Below are positions 35,379 to 45,020 of a DNA stretch of 64,000 nt, one piece after another; the first letter of the stretch is position 1, and each line of letters opens with the position of its first letter. The position numbers were made by a program, and so were the translations under genes. The stretch spans positions 41,016-105,015 of the forward strand of contig JAJNBL010000007.1 in assembly GCA_021156175.1 (NCBI GenBank), written 5' to 3'. Under the pieces are notes generated by a model. The model ran no database searches and was not told where the DNA came from. It was given only the letters and a program-made list of their open reading frames with translations. This DNA comes from Rickettsiales bacterium (GTDB lineage Bacteria > Pseudomonadota > Alphaproteobacteria > Rickettsiales > JAJNBL01).

Positions 35379-37184
35379 CTAGTCATCACCCAGCTTAAGC
35401 GCCGCAATAAACGCACTCTGCGGGATTTCGACATTTCCGATCGAGCGCATTTTCTTCTTACCTTTCTTCTGCTTATCCAGCAGTTTCCGCTTCCGGGAGA
35501 TATCACCACCGTAACATTTCGCGGTTACGTCTTTACGCATCGCGCTGACCGATTCACGCGCAATAATCTTGCCCCCGATCGCAGCCTGGATCGCAATTTG
35601 GAACATCTGACGCGGGATTAGGTCTTTCAAGCGCAGGCACAGCTCTCGGCCGCGCCCTTCCGCACGTGCGCGGTGGGTGATAAGTGAAAGCGCATCGAGC
35701 GGTTCGCCATTTACCAGAATTGAAAGCTTCACCAGCGGGCTTTCTTCATATCCATCCAGACGCCAATCGAAACTCGCATAACCGCGGGTGCAGGATTTTA
35801 AACGGTCATAGAAATCGAATACGATCTCATTGAGTGGCAAGCGATACACAAGCATTGCTCGGTTTCCAACATAGGTCAGCTCTTTCTGCGTTCCGCGTTT
35901 ATCGGTGCAAAGCTTAAGCACGGAGCCAAGATACTCATCCGGTGTGAGGATGGTCGCCAGGATCCATGGCTCTTCCATGTAATTAATCCGAGTAGGATCC
36001 GGCATATCCGCAGGGTTATGCAGCTCGATCATACTTCCATCATGCATATAAAGCTTATAGACCACGCTTGGCGCGGTGGTGATAAGATCAAGGTCGAATT
36101 CCCGTTCTAGGCGCTCTTGGATGATTTCCAAATGCAGCAACCCTAAGAACCCACAACGGAAGCCGTAGCCGAGTGCTGAGGAGGTTTCCTGCTCAAATTC
36201 GAAACTTGCATCATTTAAGCCCAGTTTCGCCAACGAATCCCGTAAATGCTCGAATTCCGAAGCATCGGCAGGGTAAAGTCCGCAGAATACCACCGGGAGA
36301 TTCGGTTTAAATCCAGGGAGCGGTTCAGTTGCCTGGCGGAGCTCATCGGTTACGGTATCCCCAACTTTACAATCGGATACTTGTCGGATCGACGCCGTAA
36401 TAAAGCCGATTTCTCCGGCAGAGAGTTCGCCAACCATTTCTTTTTTCGGCGTAAACACCCCAACCGAATCCACCTGGTGTGTCGCACCCGCAAGCATCAT
36501 TCGGATTTTCTGGCCTTTACGGATAGTACCTTCCATCACACGGATCAGGATCACGACCCCAAGATACGGGTCATACCAGCTATCCACCAGCAGCGCCTTA
36601 AGAATCCCATCGGCATCGCCTTTCGGAGCAGGAATATGTTTCACGATTGCTTCGAGCGTTTCACGAATACCGATACCCGCTTTTGCCGAAACGTGGATTG
36701 CGTCGCTGGTATCCAAACCAATTACTTCTTCGATTTGCGCTTTAACCCGCTCCGGTTCCGCCGCAGGAAGGTCAATTTTATTCAAGATAGGAATAATTTC
36801 ATGATTATTATCAATTGCCTGATACACGTTTGCCAGGGTTTGCGCTTCCACACCTTGGGAGGCATCAACTACCAGCAACGACCCTTCCGCCGCCGCGAGT
36901 GATCGGCTCACTTCATACGCGAAATCCACGTGACCCGGCGTATCCATCAGGTTCAGGTTATAAATCTCCCCATCCAGCGCTTTATATAAAAGCCGCACGG
37001 TTTGGGCTTTAATCGTGATACCGCGTTCTTTCTCGATATCCATGTTATCAAGGACCTGTGCGGACATTTCCCGCTCACTTAAGCCCCCGCATTCTTGGAT
37101 CAAGCGGTCAGCCAGCGTCGATTTCCCATGGTCGATATGGGCGATGATCGAGAAGTTACGGATGCGTGAAAGGTTATAGGTCAT
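35379..37184 (-). CDS. lepA: Elongation factor 4 (LepA)
   Basis: A 601-residue translational GTPase. G-domain motifs: [25 protein letters not shown], and NKIDLP (all in the first 140 residues). The C-terminal domain has [21 protein letters not shown] and ends with the LepA-specific segment [16 protein letters not shown]. Length matches the family. It back-translocates or remodels ribosomes under stress. Its ATG is next to an R3 repeat region. Confidence 0.97.
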   Translation of the reverse strand: MTYNLSRIRNFSIIAHIDHGKSTLADRLIQECGGLSEREMSAQVLDNMDIEKERGITIKAQTVRLLYKALDGEIYNLNLMDTPGHVDFAYEVSRSLAAAEGSLLVVDASQGVEAQTLANVYQAIDNNHEIIPILNKIDLPAAEPERVKAQIEEVIGLDTSDAIHVSAKAGIGIRETLEAIVKHIPAPKGDADGILKALLVDSWYDPYLGVVILIRVMEGTIRKGQKIRMMLAGATHQVDSVGVFTPKKEMVGELSAGEIGFITASIRQVSDCKVGDTVTDELRQATEPLPGFKPNLPVVFCGLYPADASEFEHLRDSLAKLGLNDASFEFEQETSSALGYGFRCGFLGLLHLEIIQERLEREFDLDLITTAPSVVYKLYMHDGSMIELHNPADMPDPTRINYMEEPWILATILTPDEYLGSVLKLCTDKRGTQKELTYVGNRAMLVYRLPLNEIVFDFYDRLKSCTRGYASFDWRLDGYEESPLVKLSILVNGEPLDALSLITHRARAEGRGRELCLRLKDLIPRQMFQIAIQAAIGGKIIARESVSAMRKDVTAKCYGGDISRKRKLLDKQKKGKKKMRSIGNVEIPQSAFIAALKLGDD

Positions 37185-37201
37185 GAAATTCCTTTAAAAC
37201 T

Positions 37202-37236
37202 GTCATCCCGGTAAGCCGTTAGCGCGAGCCGGGATC
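37202..37236. repeat. Short palindromic element GTCATCCCGG...CCGGGATC
   Basis: A 35-base hairpin beginning GTCATCCCGG, with inner arms CCCGG/CCGGG around GTAAGCCGTTAGCGCGAG. It looks like a shorter relative of the R3 family. It lies just upstream of lepA. Confidence 0.6.
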
Positions 37237-37286
37237 TGTTGCAATTTACTCCGGCAATAATGGCAAGAGGTCAAACGACTAGAAGA

Positions 37287-37369
37287 GGTGTCATCCCCGT
37301 GAAGACGGGGACCCACTGCCCATCAATAATCCTGGCAATGGATTCCCACCTCCGTGGGAATGACACCTC
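37287..37369. repeat. Palindromic repeat family R3, copy 3
   Basis: GAGGTGTCATCCCCG ... GGGAATGACACCTC, with outer arms GAGGTGTCAT/ATGACACCTC that match exactly. It shares the CCCACTGCCCATCAA segment with copy 2 at 35212-35347. Lies between pheT and lepA on the minus-strand run. Confidence 0.85.
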
Positions 37370-37396
37370 GTGTGGTGCCTCTACCTCTTACCACTA

Positions 37397-39784
37397 CTAC
37401 TGTCTCAATGTCCCGCCGCATTGCTTTACTACGGCGCCAATCACCGCGGTGCTTATCTGTTCAATATCGGCATCGGTAAGCGTTTTATCCTGCGGCTGAA
37501 GGCGGACAGAAATCGCTACCGACTTCTTCCCATCATCCACCCCTTTACCTTGGTATACATCAAAAATCGACACACGGGAAATAAGTGTTTTATCTGCACC
37601 GCGCACGGTTTTCAGCAACTCTTCCGCAGGCAAACTGGTATCCACAATAAATGCAAAATCGCGTTCTACCGACTGGAATTCCGATGTTTTAAGTGCAGAT
37701 TTCGCAGTGGTTTTCTTTTGTTTATACGGAATCGCTTCCGGGAAAAGTTCAAATGCGATTACGGTTGTTTTAATATCAAAACTTTCCAGGAACGAAGGAT
37801 GAATTTCCCCAAAATATCCCAACACTGTCTTGCCCAGTTTCCACGCGCCCGAACGACCAGGATGATACCATTTCGGTGCATCGCGTGTCACTTGAAGATT
37901 ATCGACCGGGGCACCTGCAACGGTGAGTGCTGCAATGCCATCGGCTTTCGCATCAAATACATCTAACACACGCTCGGTTTTATGCGGGTTTTTGGATGCC
38001 GCATTGCCTGAACGCACGCCTGTTACGACAAGCACTCGACCTTCCGGCGTGGCATTGGCAAACATAGGGCCGATCTCGAATAATCCCAAATCCGAAGCGC
38101 CGCGCGCCGCATTCCGTGCAAGCGCATCAAGCAGATTCGGCAGGATCGAAGGACGCATCACATCAAGGTCACTGCTGATCGGATTTAACAACGTCAATTC
38201 CTGTTGCAGTGGTGCAAAAAGTTTCGCTTTGTCCGACGACATAAATGACCAGGTCACCGCTTCGCGAAGCCCGCGCGTAGCAAGCTGACGACGAATGAGA
38301 GACGTATTTTTCTGCAACGGCGAAAGCGTTGGTTTGAAGCTATCATTCGCTGGGAGTGGGGTGTTGGGGAGTTTGTCATACCCATGAATTCGCACCACTT
38401 CTTCCACCAAATCCGCCGGTCCATGCACATCTGAACGCCAGCTTGGGATCGCGACATTCCGCGTCTCACCAGAGCCTTCCACTGCAAATCCGAGCTGGGT
38501 TAGAATACCCGTAATTGCATCCGCACCAAGCTCGATACCGCCCAATGTTTTCACACGTGCAAGCGGGAAAGCAATCGTCTTTTTAATTTTATCGGGCAAT
38601 GTTCCTGCAACAACAGGTTCGCTTGCTTCGCCACCACAAATATCAAGGATCATTTGGGACGCAATTGCGGTTGCGGATTCTACGAAAAGAGGATCAACAT
38701 TCCGCTCAAAACGGTAACGCGCATCGCTATCAATCTGCAAGCTACGTCCGGCTTTTGAAACTGCTAGCGGATCAAATAAGGCAACTTCCAAAAACACGTT
38801 GGTTGTGGATAATTCAGAACCGGAATCTTTTCCGCCAATCACACCACCGAGCGCTAACACGCGGGCGCTATCGGCAATCACAGTGAGGCCTTCGGGCAAC
38901 GTATATTCTTTATTATCCAGCGCCAGAAACTTTTCGCCTGTCCGGGAAAGTCGTACGGTTACAGGGCTTTTTAACGTATCCGCATCATACACATGCAATG
39001 GGCGACCAAAACTATAGGAGATATAATTGGTGATATCCACGAGTGCTGAAATCGGCTGCAATCCAATCGCTTTCAAACGATTTTCCAACCATGCAGGGCT
39101 TTTGCCGTTCTTCACATTTTTGAAATAACGACCAACAAAAAGCGGGCAGTCTGCTTGCTGCTCAATCGAAACGGCAATCGGCGAAACACCTTTTGATGTA
39201 ACCGTAGGGACCTTCAGCGCTTTCAATTTCCCTAAACCGGCCGCAGCCAAATCGCGCGCAACACCGTATACGCCCAAGCAATCGCCACGGTTTGGCGTGA
39301 TAGCAATTTCGATCGCAGGGTCATTTAATCCCATTTCATCAACGAAACGTTTGCCGACACTCGCTGTGGCTGGCAATTCCATAATGCCGTTACTGTCGTT
39401 GCCTAGTCCCAATTCGGTTTCCGAGCACAACATCCCGTTGCTATCTACGCCACGAATTTTGGAAGCTTTAATAGTAAAATCGCCATTCGGGATCACCGTT
39501 CCAACGGGTGCCAGAACAACCTTAATCCCTGCGCGCGCATTGGGTGCTCCGCAGACGATTTGTAAGGTCTCTTTGCCGTTATTCACTTTGCAAATGCGCA
39601 AACGGTCTGCATCCGGGTGTTGCTGTGCTTCTAAGATTTCGGCAACCAAAAAATTGCCAAGCGTTTCTGTCGGATCGCTGATTTCTTCCACTTCCAGTCC
39701 AAGCGCGGTGAGCTGATTCGCGATATCCTGCACAGAGGCGCTTGTTTGCAGATACTCATGAAGCCAAGAGAGGGTGAATTTCAT
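37397..39784 (-). CDS. pheT: Phenylalanine--tRNA ligase beta subunit
   Basis: A 795-residue beta chain. The start at 39784 gives MKFTLSWLHEYL, the usual PheT N-terminus; an in-frame upstream start would add 12 residues and is less likely. Domains in order: EMAP-II-like tRNA-binding (about 38-150, EAQQHPDADRLRICKVN), B3/B4 editing domain, B5 (KTIAFPLARVKTLGGIELG), catalytic-like core (MRPSILPNLLDALARN) and C-terminal anticodon-binding fold (ERDFAFIVDTSLPAEELL). It is downstream of pheS, separated by an R2 repeat. Confidence 0.97.
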   Translation of the reverse strand: MKFTLSWLHEYLQTSASVQDIANQLTALGLEVEEISDPTETLGNFLVAEILEAQQHPDADRLRICKVNNGKETLQIVCGAPNARAGIKVVLAPVGTVIPNGDFTIKASKIRGVDSNGMLCSETELGLGNDSNGIMELPATASVGKRFVDEMGLNDPAIEIAITPNRGDCLGVYGVARDLAAAGLGKLKALKVPTVTSKGVSPIAVSIEQQADCPLFVGRYFKNVKNGKSPAWLENRLKAIGLQPISALVDITNYISYSFGRPLHVYDADTLKSPVTVRLSRTGEKFLALDNKEYTLPEGLTVIADSARVLALGGVIGGKDSGSELSTTNVFLEVALFDPLAVSKAGRSLQIDSDARYRFERNVDPLFVESATAIASQMILDICGGEASEPVVAGTLPDKIKKTIAFPLARVKTLGGIELGADAITGILTQLGFAVEGSGETRNVAIPSWRSDVHGPADLVEEVVRIHGYDKLPNTPLPANDSFKPTLSPLQKNTSLIRRQLATRGLREAVTWSFMSSDKAKLFAPLQQELTLLNPISSDLDVMRPSILPNLLDALARNAARGASDLGLFEIGPMFANATPEGRVLVVTGVRSGNAASKNPHKTERVLDVFDAKADGIAALTVAGAPVDNLQVTRDAPKWYHPGRSGAWKLGKTVLGYFGEIHPSFLESFDIKTTVIAFELFPEAIPYKQKKTTAKSALKTSEFQSVERDFAFIVDTSLPAEELLKTVRGADKTLISRVSIFDVYQGKGVDDGKKSVAISVRLQPQDKTLTDADIEQISTAVIGAVVKQCGGTLRQ

Positions 39785-39823
39785 ATTCAACTCGTTTTTT
39801 TCATTCCTTAAGATCTGCAAATT

Positions 39824-39970
39824 AGAGGAGTCACAAAATTTTGCTAGGCTGTGGCAGAAAACTGGGGTTTTTGAGAACCGTAGTGCAGCGTACTTAAAGG
39901 GTACGTGAGCAACGGAAGCGGAAAAAAACCAGTTTTATGTCCAGCATAGTAAAATTTGGTGAACTCCTCT
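39824..39970. repeat. Dispersed repeat family R2, copy 1 (pheS-pheT junction)
   Basis: About 147-base inverted repeat. The outer arms AGAGGAG/CTCCTCT, and inner arms TTTTGCTAGGCTG and CAGCATAGTAAAA, enclose a centre with GCGTACTTAAAGGGTACGTGAGCA, read here at 39889-39910. The right edge reaches into the pheS stop codon. Other copies: 47984-48130, 56820-56940, and a short one at 62593-62664. Confidence 0.85.
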
Positions 39971-41054
39971 ATCGTGAGAGTCCGCCCGCAAGCGACGGTA
40001 TATCGAGTGCTGCAAAATTATAATGCGACAGCCAGCGGGCATCTGCATCAAAAAATGTTCGTAAATCCGGGATGCCGTATTTCAGCATCGCCATGCGCTC
40101 GATCCCTAAACCAAACGCGAAACCTTGGTATTCTTCCGGGTCAATGCCGACATTTTTTAAGACATTCGGATGCACCATCCCGCAGCCCAAAATCTCCAAC
40201 CATTTATCGCCCGCGCCAATGGTGAGTTCACCTTTGGAGTGCGAACAGCCAATATCCACTTCCGCGGAAGGCTCGGTAAACGGGAAGAAGCTGGGGCGGA
40301 ACCGCACCGGCACATGGTCAAGCTCAAAAAACGCCTTCAAGAAGCCGATAATGCAGCCCTTCAAATGCCCCATATGGATGCCTTTATCAATATAAAGACC
40401 TTCAATTTGGTGGAACATCGGGGTGTGGGTCATGTCCGAATCGCTACGATACACGCGGCCTGGCGCAATAATCTTAAACGGCGGTTTGCCTTTTTCCATC
40501 GTGCGGATTTGCACAGGTGAAGTATGGGTGCGTAAGACCATCGGCGCATTGCCCGCAGTCCCTTGCAAATAGAAGGTATCCTGCATTTGGCGCGCCGGGT
40601 GGTGTTCCGGGATATTGAGTGCGGTAAAATTATGGAAATCATCCTCGATATCCGGGCCTTCGGCGACGCTAAATCCTTGCGCGGAAAGAATCGCGATAGC
40701 TTCTTCGATCACTTGGGAGATCGGGTGGATTCCGCCGATATTTTCAGGGCGAACGGGGAGGGTGATATCCACGGTTTCAGTCGCCAGGCGCTTGCCGATT
40801 TCTTCAGATTTTAAGTGCTCTTTCTTGGCTTCGATCGCATCGGTAATGTCGGTTTTGACTTTATTGATGCTCTGCCCGAAATGGCGGCGCTCATCATCAT
40901 TCATCGCCGAAAGTTTTTGCATTTGGGAAGTAATCGCGCCCTTCTTGCCTAAATAGCGGATGCGCACATCTTCAAGTGCATTGAGGGAATCAGCGCTCAA
41001 AATCGCCTGATCCGCTTCTTTTACTAGGGCTTCGATACTGTCAGAGGCAGACAT
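39969..41054 (-). CDS. pheS: Phenylalanine--tRNA ligase alpha subunit
   Basis: A 361-residue alpha chain. The class II motif 2 region is [20 protein letters not shown], and motif 3 is [18 protein letters not shown]. An N-terminal coiled coil spans about residues 1-90. The last residues and the stop lie at the edge of an R2 repeat. It is followed by pheT and preceded by rplT-rpmI on the same strand. Confidence 0.97.
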   Translation of the reverse strand: MSASDSIEALVKEADQAILSADSLNALEDVRIRYLGKKGAITSQMQKLSAMNDDERRHFGQSINKVKTDITDAIEAKKEHLKSEEIGKRLATETVDITLPVRPENIGGIHPISQVIEEAIAILSAQGFSVAEGPDIEDDFHNFTALNIPEHHPARQMQDTFYLQGTAGNAPMVLRTHTSPVQIRTMEKGKPPFKIIAPGRVYRSDSDMTHTPMFHQIEGLYIDKGIHMGHLKGCIIGFLKAFFELDHVPVRFRPSFFPFTEPSAEVDIGCSHSKGELTIGAGDKWLEILGCGMVHPNVLKNVGIDPEEYQGFAFGLGIERMAMLKYGIPDLRTFFDADARWLSHYNFAALDIPSLAGGLSR

Positions 41055-41088
41055 GGAATGTTCCCGAAATATTCAGATTTAAAAGGAA

Positions 41089-41123
41089 AAGGGCGACTTC
41101 CTGTATACCAGAAAGACGCCCTT
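41089..41123 (-). terminator. Terminator after rplT
   Basis: On the minus strand, a stem of about 15 base pairs with AAGGGCG/CGCCCTT ends and a TATA loop, followed by TTTTCCTTTT. It lies about 145 bases beyond the rplT stop and before pheS, so pheS probably has its own promoter. Confidence 0.8.
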
Positions 41124-41248
41124 AGAGCATTTCCCATTTAATCGTACACAGCGTTGCACTTCAGATTCGGCGCTGCGCACGTAGGACGACTACGCTTACG
41201 CGCACCTCACTTTGTGCGCCTTGTGTACAATTAAAGCGAAAACGCTCT
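41124..41248. repeat. Dispersed repeat family R1, copy 2
   Basis: About 125-base imperfect inverted repeat AGAGCATTTCCCATTTAATC ... ATTAAAGCGAAAACGCTCT, with inner arms CGTACACA and TGTGTACA. Same end sequences as 28971-29093; the middle part differs. It lies between the rplT stop and the terminator. Confidence 0.85.
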
Positions 41249-41267
41249 AACTATCCAAACAACAGCC

Positions 41268-41648
41268 TTACGCTGCTTTTTTGGCCGGAGCCGCCTTTAA
41301 TGCTTTTTTCGCTTGTTCCACGATGTTCGTGAACGCTGCTGGCTCTTCTACAGCGAGTTGTGCAAGCACTTTACGGTCAATAATGATGCCCGCTTTGCTC
41401 AGACCACTGATGAATTGAGAATACACTAAGTCGTGTGTGCGAACAGCCGCATTGATACGCTGAATCCAGAGTCTGCGGAAATCACGCTTTTTGCGACGAC
41501 GGTCGCGGAAAGCATATTGCAGGCCTTTCTCGGTACGCTCAATAGCAACCCGGAAGCAGCTCTTTGCACGACCGCGATAACCTTTCGCGCGATTAAGAAC
41601 TTTTTTATGACGTTTTCTCGCCGTTACACCACGTTTAACATGTGCCAT
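41268..41648 (-). CDS. rplT: 50S ribosomal protein L20
   Basis: A 126-residue L20. [20 protein letters not shown] is the family start, and [15 protein letters not shown]...[11 protein letters not shown] the core. The C-terminal [13 protein letters not shown] is a basic extension. Binds 23S rRNA early in 50S assembly. It forms an operon with rpmI, 55 bases upstream. Confidence 0.97.
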   Translation of the reverse strand: MAHVKRGVTARKRHKKVLNRAKGYRGRAKSCFRVAIERTEKGLQYAFRDRRRKKRDFRRLWIQRINAAVRTHDLVYSQFISGLSKAGIIIDRKVLAQLAVEEPAAFTNIVEQAKKALKAAPAKKAA

Positions 41649-41703
41649 GGTTTTACCCCTTATATCTTTAAATTAGTTCGTCCGTATGAATATCCGTTCA
41701 GGC

Positions 41704-41931
41704 TTAGCCGTGCTTACCGAGGTAAGGCAGGAGCCGCTTCACGATAATGGTATCGCCATCCGATGCGGTTGTTGTACCACGTTGGTTACGAATTTGAGTG
41801 TTCGTACGTTTAACCATTCCGTGCTGCTTACCAGCTTGGTTACGGACGACCTTTGCAGGGCCGTTTTTCTTCTTTTTGCCGGTGAGGCGGAAGCGCTTTT
41901 TCGCGCCGCTATTACTCTTCATTTTTGGCAT
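41704..41931 (-). CDS. rpmI: 50S ribosomal protein L35
   Basis: A 75-residue L35 from the ATG at 41931 ([18 protein letters not shown]); a start 21 bases upstream is less likely. [11 protein letters not shown] and the C-terminal VKRLLPYL are conserved. It is about ten residues longer than the E. coli form, with an insertion after TGKKKKNG and a C-terminal GKHG. In many bacteria infC precedes rpmI; here the gap upstream has no infC. Confidence 0.93.
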   Translation of the reverse strand: MPKMKSNSGAKKRFRLTGKKKKNGPAKVVRNQAGKQHGMVKRTNTQIRNQRGTTTASDGDTIIVKRLLPYLGKHG

Positions 41932-42061
41932 TTTTTGTCTCCTTAAACTCAAGGTTATTATACTACCATATTCGTACTACTAGGCATGCCAAAGCCCGCA
42001 GTACCTCCACAAGAAAAGAGCGGCGACTTTATCTCCATACACACCAAAATGCAAGGGTTAT

Positions 42062-42090
42062 TTGCGGTCTTTCATGTAAAACTGCTACAA
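42062..42090 (+). promoter_or_regulatory. Possible promoter for the Bax-inhibitor-like gene
   Basis: TTGCGG (42062-42067), 17-base spacer, TACAAT (42085-42090). It lies 135 bases upstream of the ATG at 42225. The match is good but this is read by eye only. Confidence 0.4.
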
Positions 42091-42224
42091 TAGAGAATAG
42101 AGGTATGATGCCTCTTGAAATTCGCGCGCAAGTCACTATATTAAGTAAGAAAAGAGCGATAGAAAAATTAGGGCGGATTCGCCATTATAACTGAAAATCA
42201 AAACCTTAAGAGGAGTTCTGAATC

Positions 42225-42941
42225 ATGGATTACACGAAATTTACAAACCGGGCGCACACCGCTTCCCAGGCCCAAACAGGGGTAGATGAAGGATTGCGTG
42301 CACATATGCTGCGCGTTTATAACTATATGGCAGCAGCGCTGGCATTGACCGGTGCAGTGGCAGGAGGCGTTGCGTCTTCTCCACAGTTGCTTGCAACTAT
42401 TTTCGGCACGCCATTGCAATGGATTGTCATGTTGGCGCCTCTCGGGCTTGTGATGTTCTTAAGCTTCCGCGTTCATAAAATGAGCTTTGCAGCAGTGCAA
42501 GGGACATTCTGGGCGTTTGCAGCCGTTATGGGCTTGTCGCTTGCGAGCATCTTTATCATCTATACCGGTGCAAGCATCGCGAAAACCTTCTTCATTACGG
42601 CGTCAGTATTTGGCGCTATGAGCCTTTATGGTTATACGACCAAGAAGGACTTAAGCGGTATGGGCAGCTTCCTGATTATGGGCTTGTTCGGGATCATCAT
42701 CGCGTCACTCGTAAATATTTTCCTGAAAAGCTCTGGATTGGATTTTGCGATCTCTATCCTCGGCGTGCTGATTTTCGTAGGCTTAACGGCATACGACACC
42801 CAGAAAATTAAACAGACCTACTTCATGGTAGGTGGTGGTGAAATGGCAGGCAAAGCAGCTGTAATGGGCGCGCTTTCTCTATACATGGATTTCATCAACC
42901 TGTTCATCCATCTCTTGCGCTTCATGGGCAATCGCCGATAA
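42225..42941 (+). CDS. Bax inhibitor-1 (BI-1/YccA) family membrane protein
   Basis: A 238-residue membrane protein with seven helices and the family's C-terminal motif GLTAYDTQKIKQTY, with ALSLYMDFINLFIHLLRFMG at the end. Relatives include E. coli YccA, a modulator of the FtsH protease, and eukaryotic BI-1 channels. N-terminal cytosolic tail of about 30 polar residues. AAGAGGAG site before the ATG. A strong terminator follows. Confidence 0.95.
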   Translation: MDYTKFTNRAHTASQAQTGVDEGLRAHMLRVYNYMAAALALTGAVAGGVASSPQLLATIFGTPLQWIVMLAPLGLVMFLSFRVHKMSFAAVQGTFWAFAAVMGLSLASIFIIYTGASIAKTFFITASVFGAMSLYGYTTKKDLSGMGSFLIMGLFGIIIASLVNIFLKSSGLDFAISILGVLIFVGLTAYDTQKIKQTYFMVGGGEMAGKAAVMGALSLYMDFINLFIHLLRFMGNRR

Positions 42942-42964
42942 GCCATAAGGTTTAAAGATTACAA

Positions 42965-42994
42965 AACACCCCGGCTAGTTCGGGGTGTTTTTTT
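42965..42994 (+). terminator. Terminator after the Bax-inhibitor-like gene
   Basis: Stem AACACCCCG/CGGGGTGTT, 7-base loop, then a run of seven T. Confidence 0.93.
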
Positions 42995-43134
42995 ATGTTC
43001 TGAAAAAGGGTGCTTTGTTCTATTGTTTACTTAACGAATTCGCATAAATATGGATAACTTCTTTGCACAAGGGATTTAACGAGGTATACTAATTGTGCGA
43101 TCTTATCTCGGACTCAATTTATCGTGGAGAAACC

Positions 43135-44352
43135 ATGAAACCATCGCTTTTTTTGGATTCACTTAAAGAAAAATTCCCACGTTTATTAGGTAAGCCCGAT
43201 GAGATTACTTTTCTTTCGGGGGGAGTACTTACCCTTGGTGTTGAGATAGAATTACAGCTAATTGATCCCGTTACCCTTAATCTGACATCAAAGGCTGATA
43301 CGTTATTAAAAGCAGGAAACACATATAAAAAGCTAAAGCCTGAATTTTACATGAGCACGGTAGAGATCAATACCGATAAATGCGAAAATGTCCAACAAGT
43401 TGAGCAAGACCTCACCGAATCGTTTGATGCTATTGATGCCTTGGGGAATCAAGAGAATATATTATTTGCAACAACAGGTTGCCACCCTTTTTCACGCTAT
43501 GCGGATTGCGTTATTACCCCCTCTTCTCGCTATAATGAATTGATAGATCGTAATCAATGGCTTACCCGGCGTATGACCGTTTACGGGTTGCACGTACATC
43601 TGGGGATGAGAAGCGGTGACGAATGTATTCGATTTAATAATTTTCTGATGAACTTTATTCCCCATTTTTTGGCACTGTCTGCCAGCTCTCCCTTCTGGCA
43701 AGGAGACGATACCGGGCTTGCCTCATGCCGTCCCACCACCTATGAAGCACTACCGACTGCGGGACAACCCTATAAATGCAAAAACTGGCATGAATTTGAA
43801 ACATTATACACCACATTAAAGAAATGCCAGGCGATTACGTCTCTTAAAGATCTTTGGTGGGATATGCGCCCAAGTCCCGGTTTTGGCACATTAGAAATAC
43901 GTGTATGTGATGGTTTGGCCACTCTTTCAGAGGCGGTTGCAATAACGGCCTACATCCATTTGCTTGCTCATTGGTTCAATGATAATGCAAGCTGGATTGA
44001 TCTATTCCCTTCGCCTCCGCACTGGCTTTCGCGGGAAAATAAGTGGCGCGCGATGCGACACGGACTTAGCGCCGATGTTATTACAAATACCGAGGGCCAA
44101 ACGAAGCCTATCGTTGAAGAAATTGAAGAATGGCTTTTGAAAACAGAGAACTACAGTCAATTGCTGGGTTACGAAAAATATGTAAGCCTCATTCGTGAAA
44201 TTTTGCTCAAAGGGAGCAGTACAGTCCGTCAACGTGCAGTGTTTGCGGAGACTGGATCTTTAGAAGAGGTCGTAAAACATAATACTAGGGAATTTTCACA
44301 ACGCAGGCCACTATGGAAACCGCAGCAGGAGGCAAATAAATCTGCTGCTTAA
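43135..44352 (+). CDS. YbdK-type carboxylate-amine ligase (glutamate-cysteine ligase 2 family)
   Basis: About 405 residues from the ATG at 43135, which has a GTGGAG site; an upstream TTG at 43093 is unlikely. The GCS2 signature GVEIELQLIDP lies near residue 37, FYMSTVEINTD near 69, and GLHVHLGM near 150. RPSPGFGTLEIRVCDG is also conserved. YbdK-type enzymes have weak glutamate-cysteine ligase activity, so the physiological substrate is uncertain. Stand-alone gene. Confidence 0.92.
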   Translation: MKPSLFLDSLKEKFPRLLGKPDEITFLSGGVLTLGVEIELQLIDPVTLNLTSKADTLLKAGNTYKKLKPEFYMSTVEINTDKCENVQQVEQDLTESFDAIDALGNQENILFATTGCHPFSRYADCVITPSSRYNELIDRNQWLTRRMTVYGLHVHLGMRSGDECIRFNNFLMNFIPHFLALSASSPFWQGDDTGLASCRPTTYEALPTAGQPYKCKNWHEFETLYTTLKKCQAITSLKDLWWDMRPSPGFGTLEIRVCDGLATLSEAVAITAYIHLLAHWFNDNASWIDLFPSPPHWLSRENKWRAMRHGLSADVITNTEGQTKPIVEEIEEWLLKTENYSQLLGYEKYVSLIREILLKGSSTVRQRAVFAETGSLEEVVKHNTREFSQRRPLWKPQQEANKSAA

Positions 44353-44375
44353 TTTGGCATTTGTTTTCTTATATC

Positions 44376-45020
44376 TTATCCCAGCCGATAGCCGGTATCC
44401 GAAGTTTCAATGAGGGAAGGCAGCAGTGAGCCAGCAGGAGCGGCGGCTTCGATTTTTTGGCGAAGGCGGTAGATATGGGTTTGCACCGTATGGGTATCGA
44501 CTCCGTCGCTATAGCCCCACACATCGGATAATAAACGGTTGCTATCCATCCCTTGTTCGCCGGCCTGATAGAGCGCATACAGCAGCGCAGATTCTTTATC
44601 CGTCAAATGCAGGAGGAACCCGCTCTCGCCCGATAACAGGAGCGTCCGCGCCAGGATATCCAAGCGATAGCCTTGGGGAAGCGGTATTTCCTGAGCAAAG
44701 GAAGCGGCAATTTCCTCGATTTTCTTCCATAACGCCGAAAGTTTAAGCGGTGCTGGGATATAGGCGCTCACCGGAATCCCATCGATGAGCGTGCCGCCCA
44801 ACTGGATTGTGCGTATGCCATTGAGCGTTGCGGGAAGGATTGGGAAAGCGACTGTCGCATCCAGGATCGCAATGTGTGTATCCTCGGATTCGGCCGTATT
44901 TTTAAGGCTATAGACGGGATTGCGTAAGGCATATTGCTCCAGCACTTCCTTAAGTGGAGACTGGGGAGGGTATAAGGAAAGGAGGCACATCGGTGCAGCC
45001 ATAACTACCGATGCCGCCAT
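44376..45020 (-). CDS. Winged-helix protein with degenerate receiver-like N-terminal domain
   Basis: A 214-residue protein. Residues about 130-214 form an OmpR/PhoB-type winged helix (LTDKESALLYALYQAGEQGM ... THTVQTHIYRLRQKIE ... TGYRLG). The N-terminal 110 residues resemble a receiver by strand order (HIAILDA in the middle, KLSALWKKIEEI at its end) but lack the N-terminal acidic pair and the LxKP lysine. So it cannot be a normal phospho-acceptor regulator. Its start overlaps the COQ9 gene by 16 bases. Target genes unknown. Confidence 0.8.
   Translation of the reverse strand: MAASVVMAAPMCLLSLYPPQSPLKEVLEQYALRNPVYSLKNTAESEDTHIAILDATVAFPILPATLNGIRTIQLGGTLIDGIPVSAYIPAPLKLSALWKKIEEIAASFAQEIPLPQGYRLDILARTLLLSGESGFLLHLTDKESALLYALYQAGEQGMDSNRLLSDVWGYSDGVDTHTVQTHIYRLRQKIEAAAPAGSLLPSLIETSDTGYRLG

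Noticed and set aside
36246..36902. 218-residue plus-strand frame opposite lepA
   Set aside because: Antisense to the conserved G-domain of lepA, His/Arg-rich composition, no family.
30468..37369. CRISPR array from repeated GTCATCCC/GGGAATGAC elements
   Set aside because: Copies are kilobases apart, not regularly spaced, and are self-complementary hairpins between housekeeping genes.
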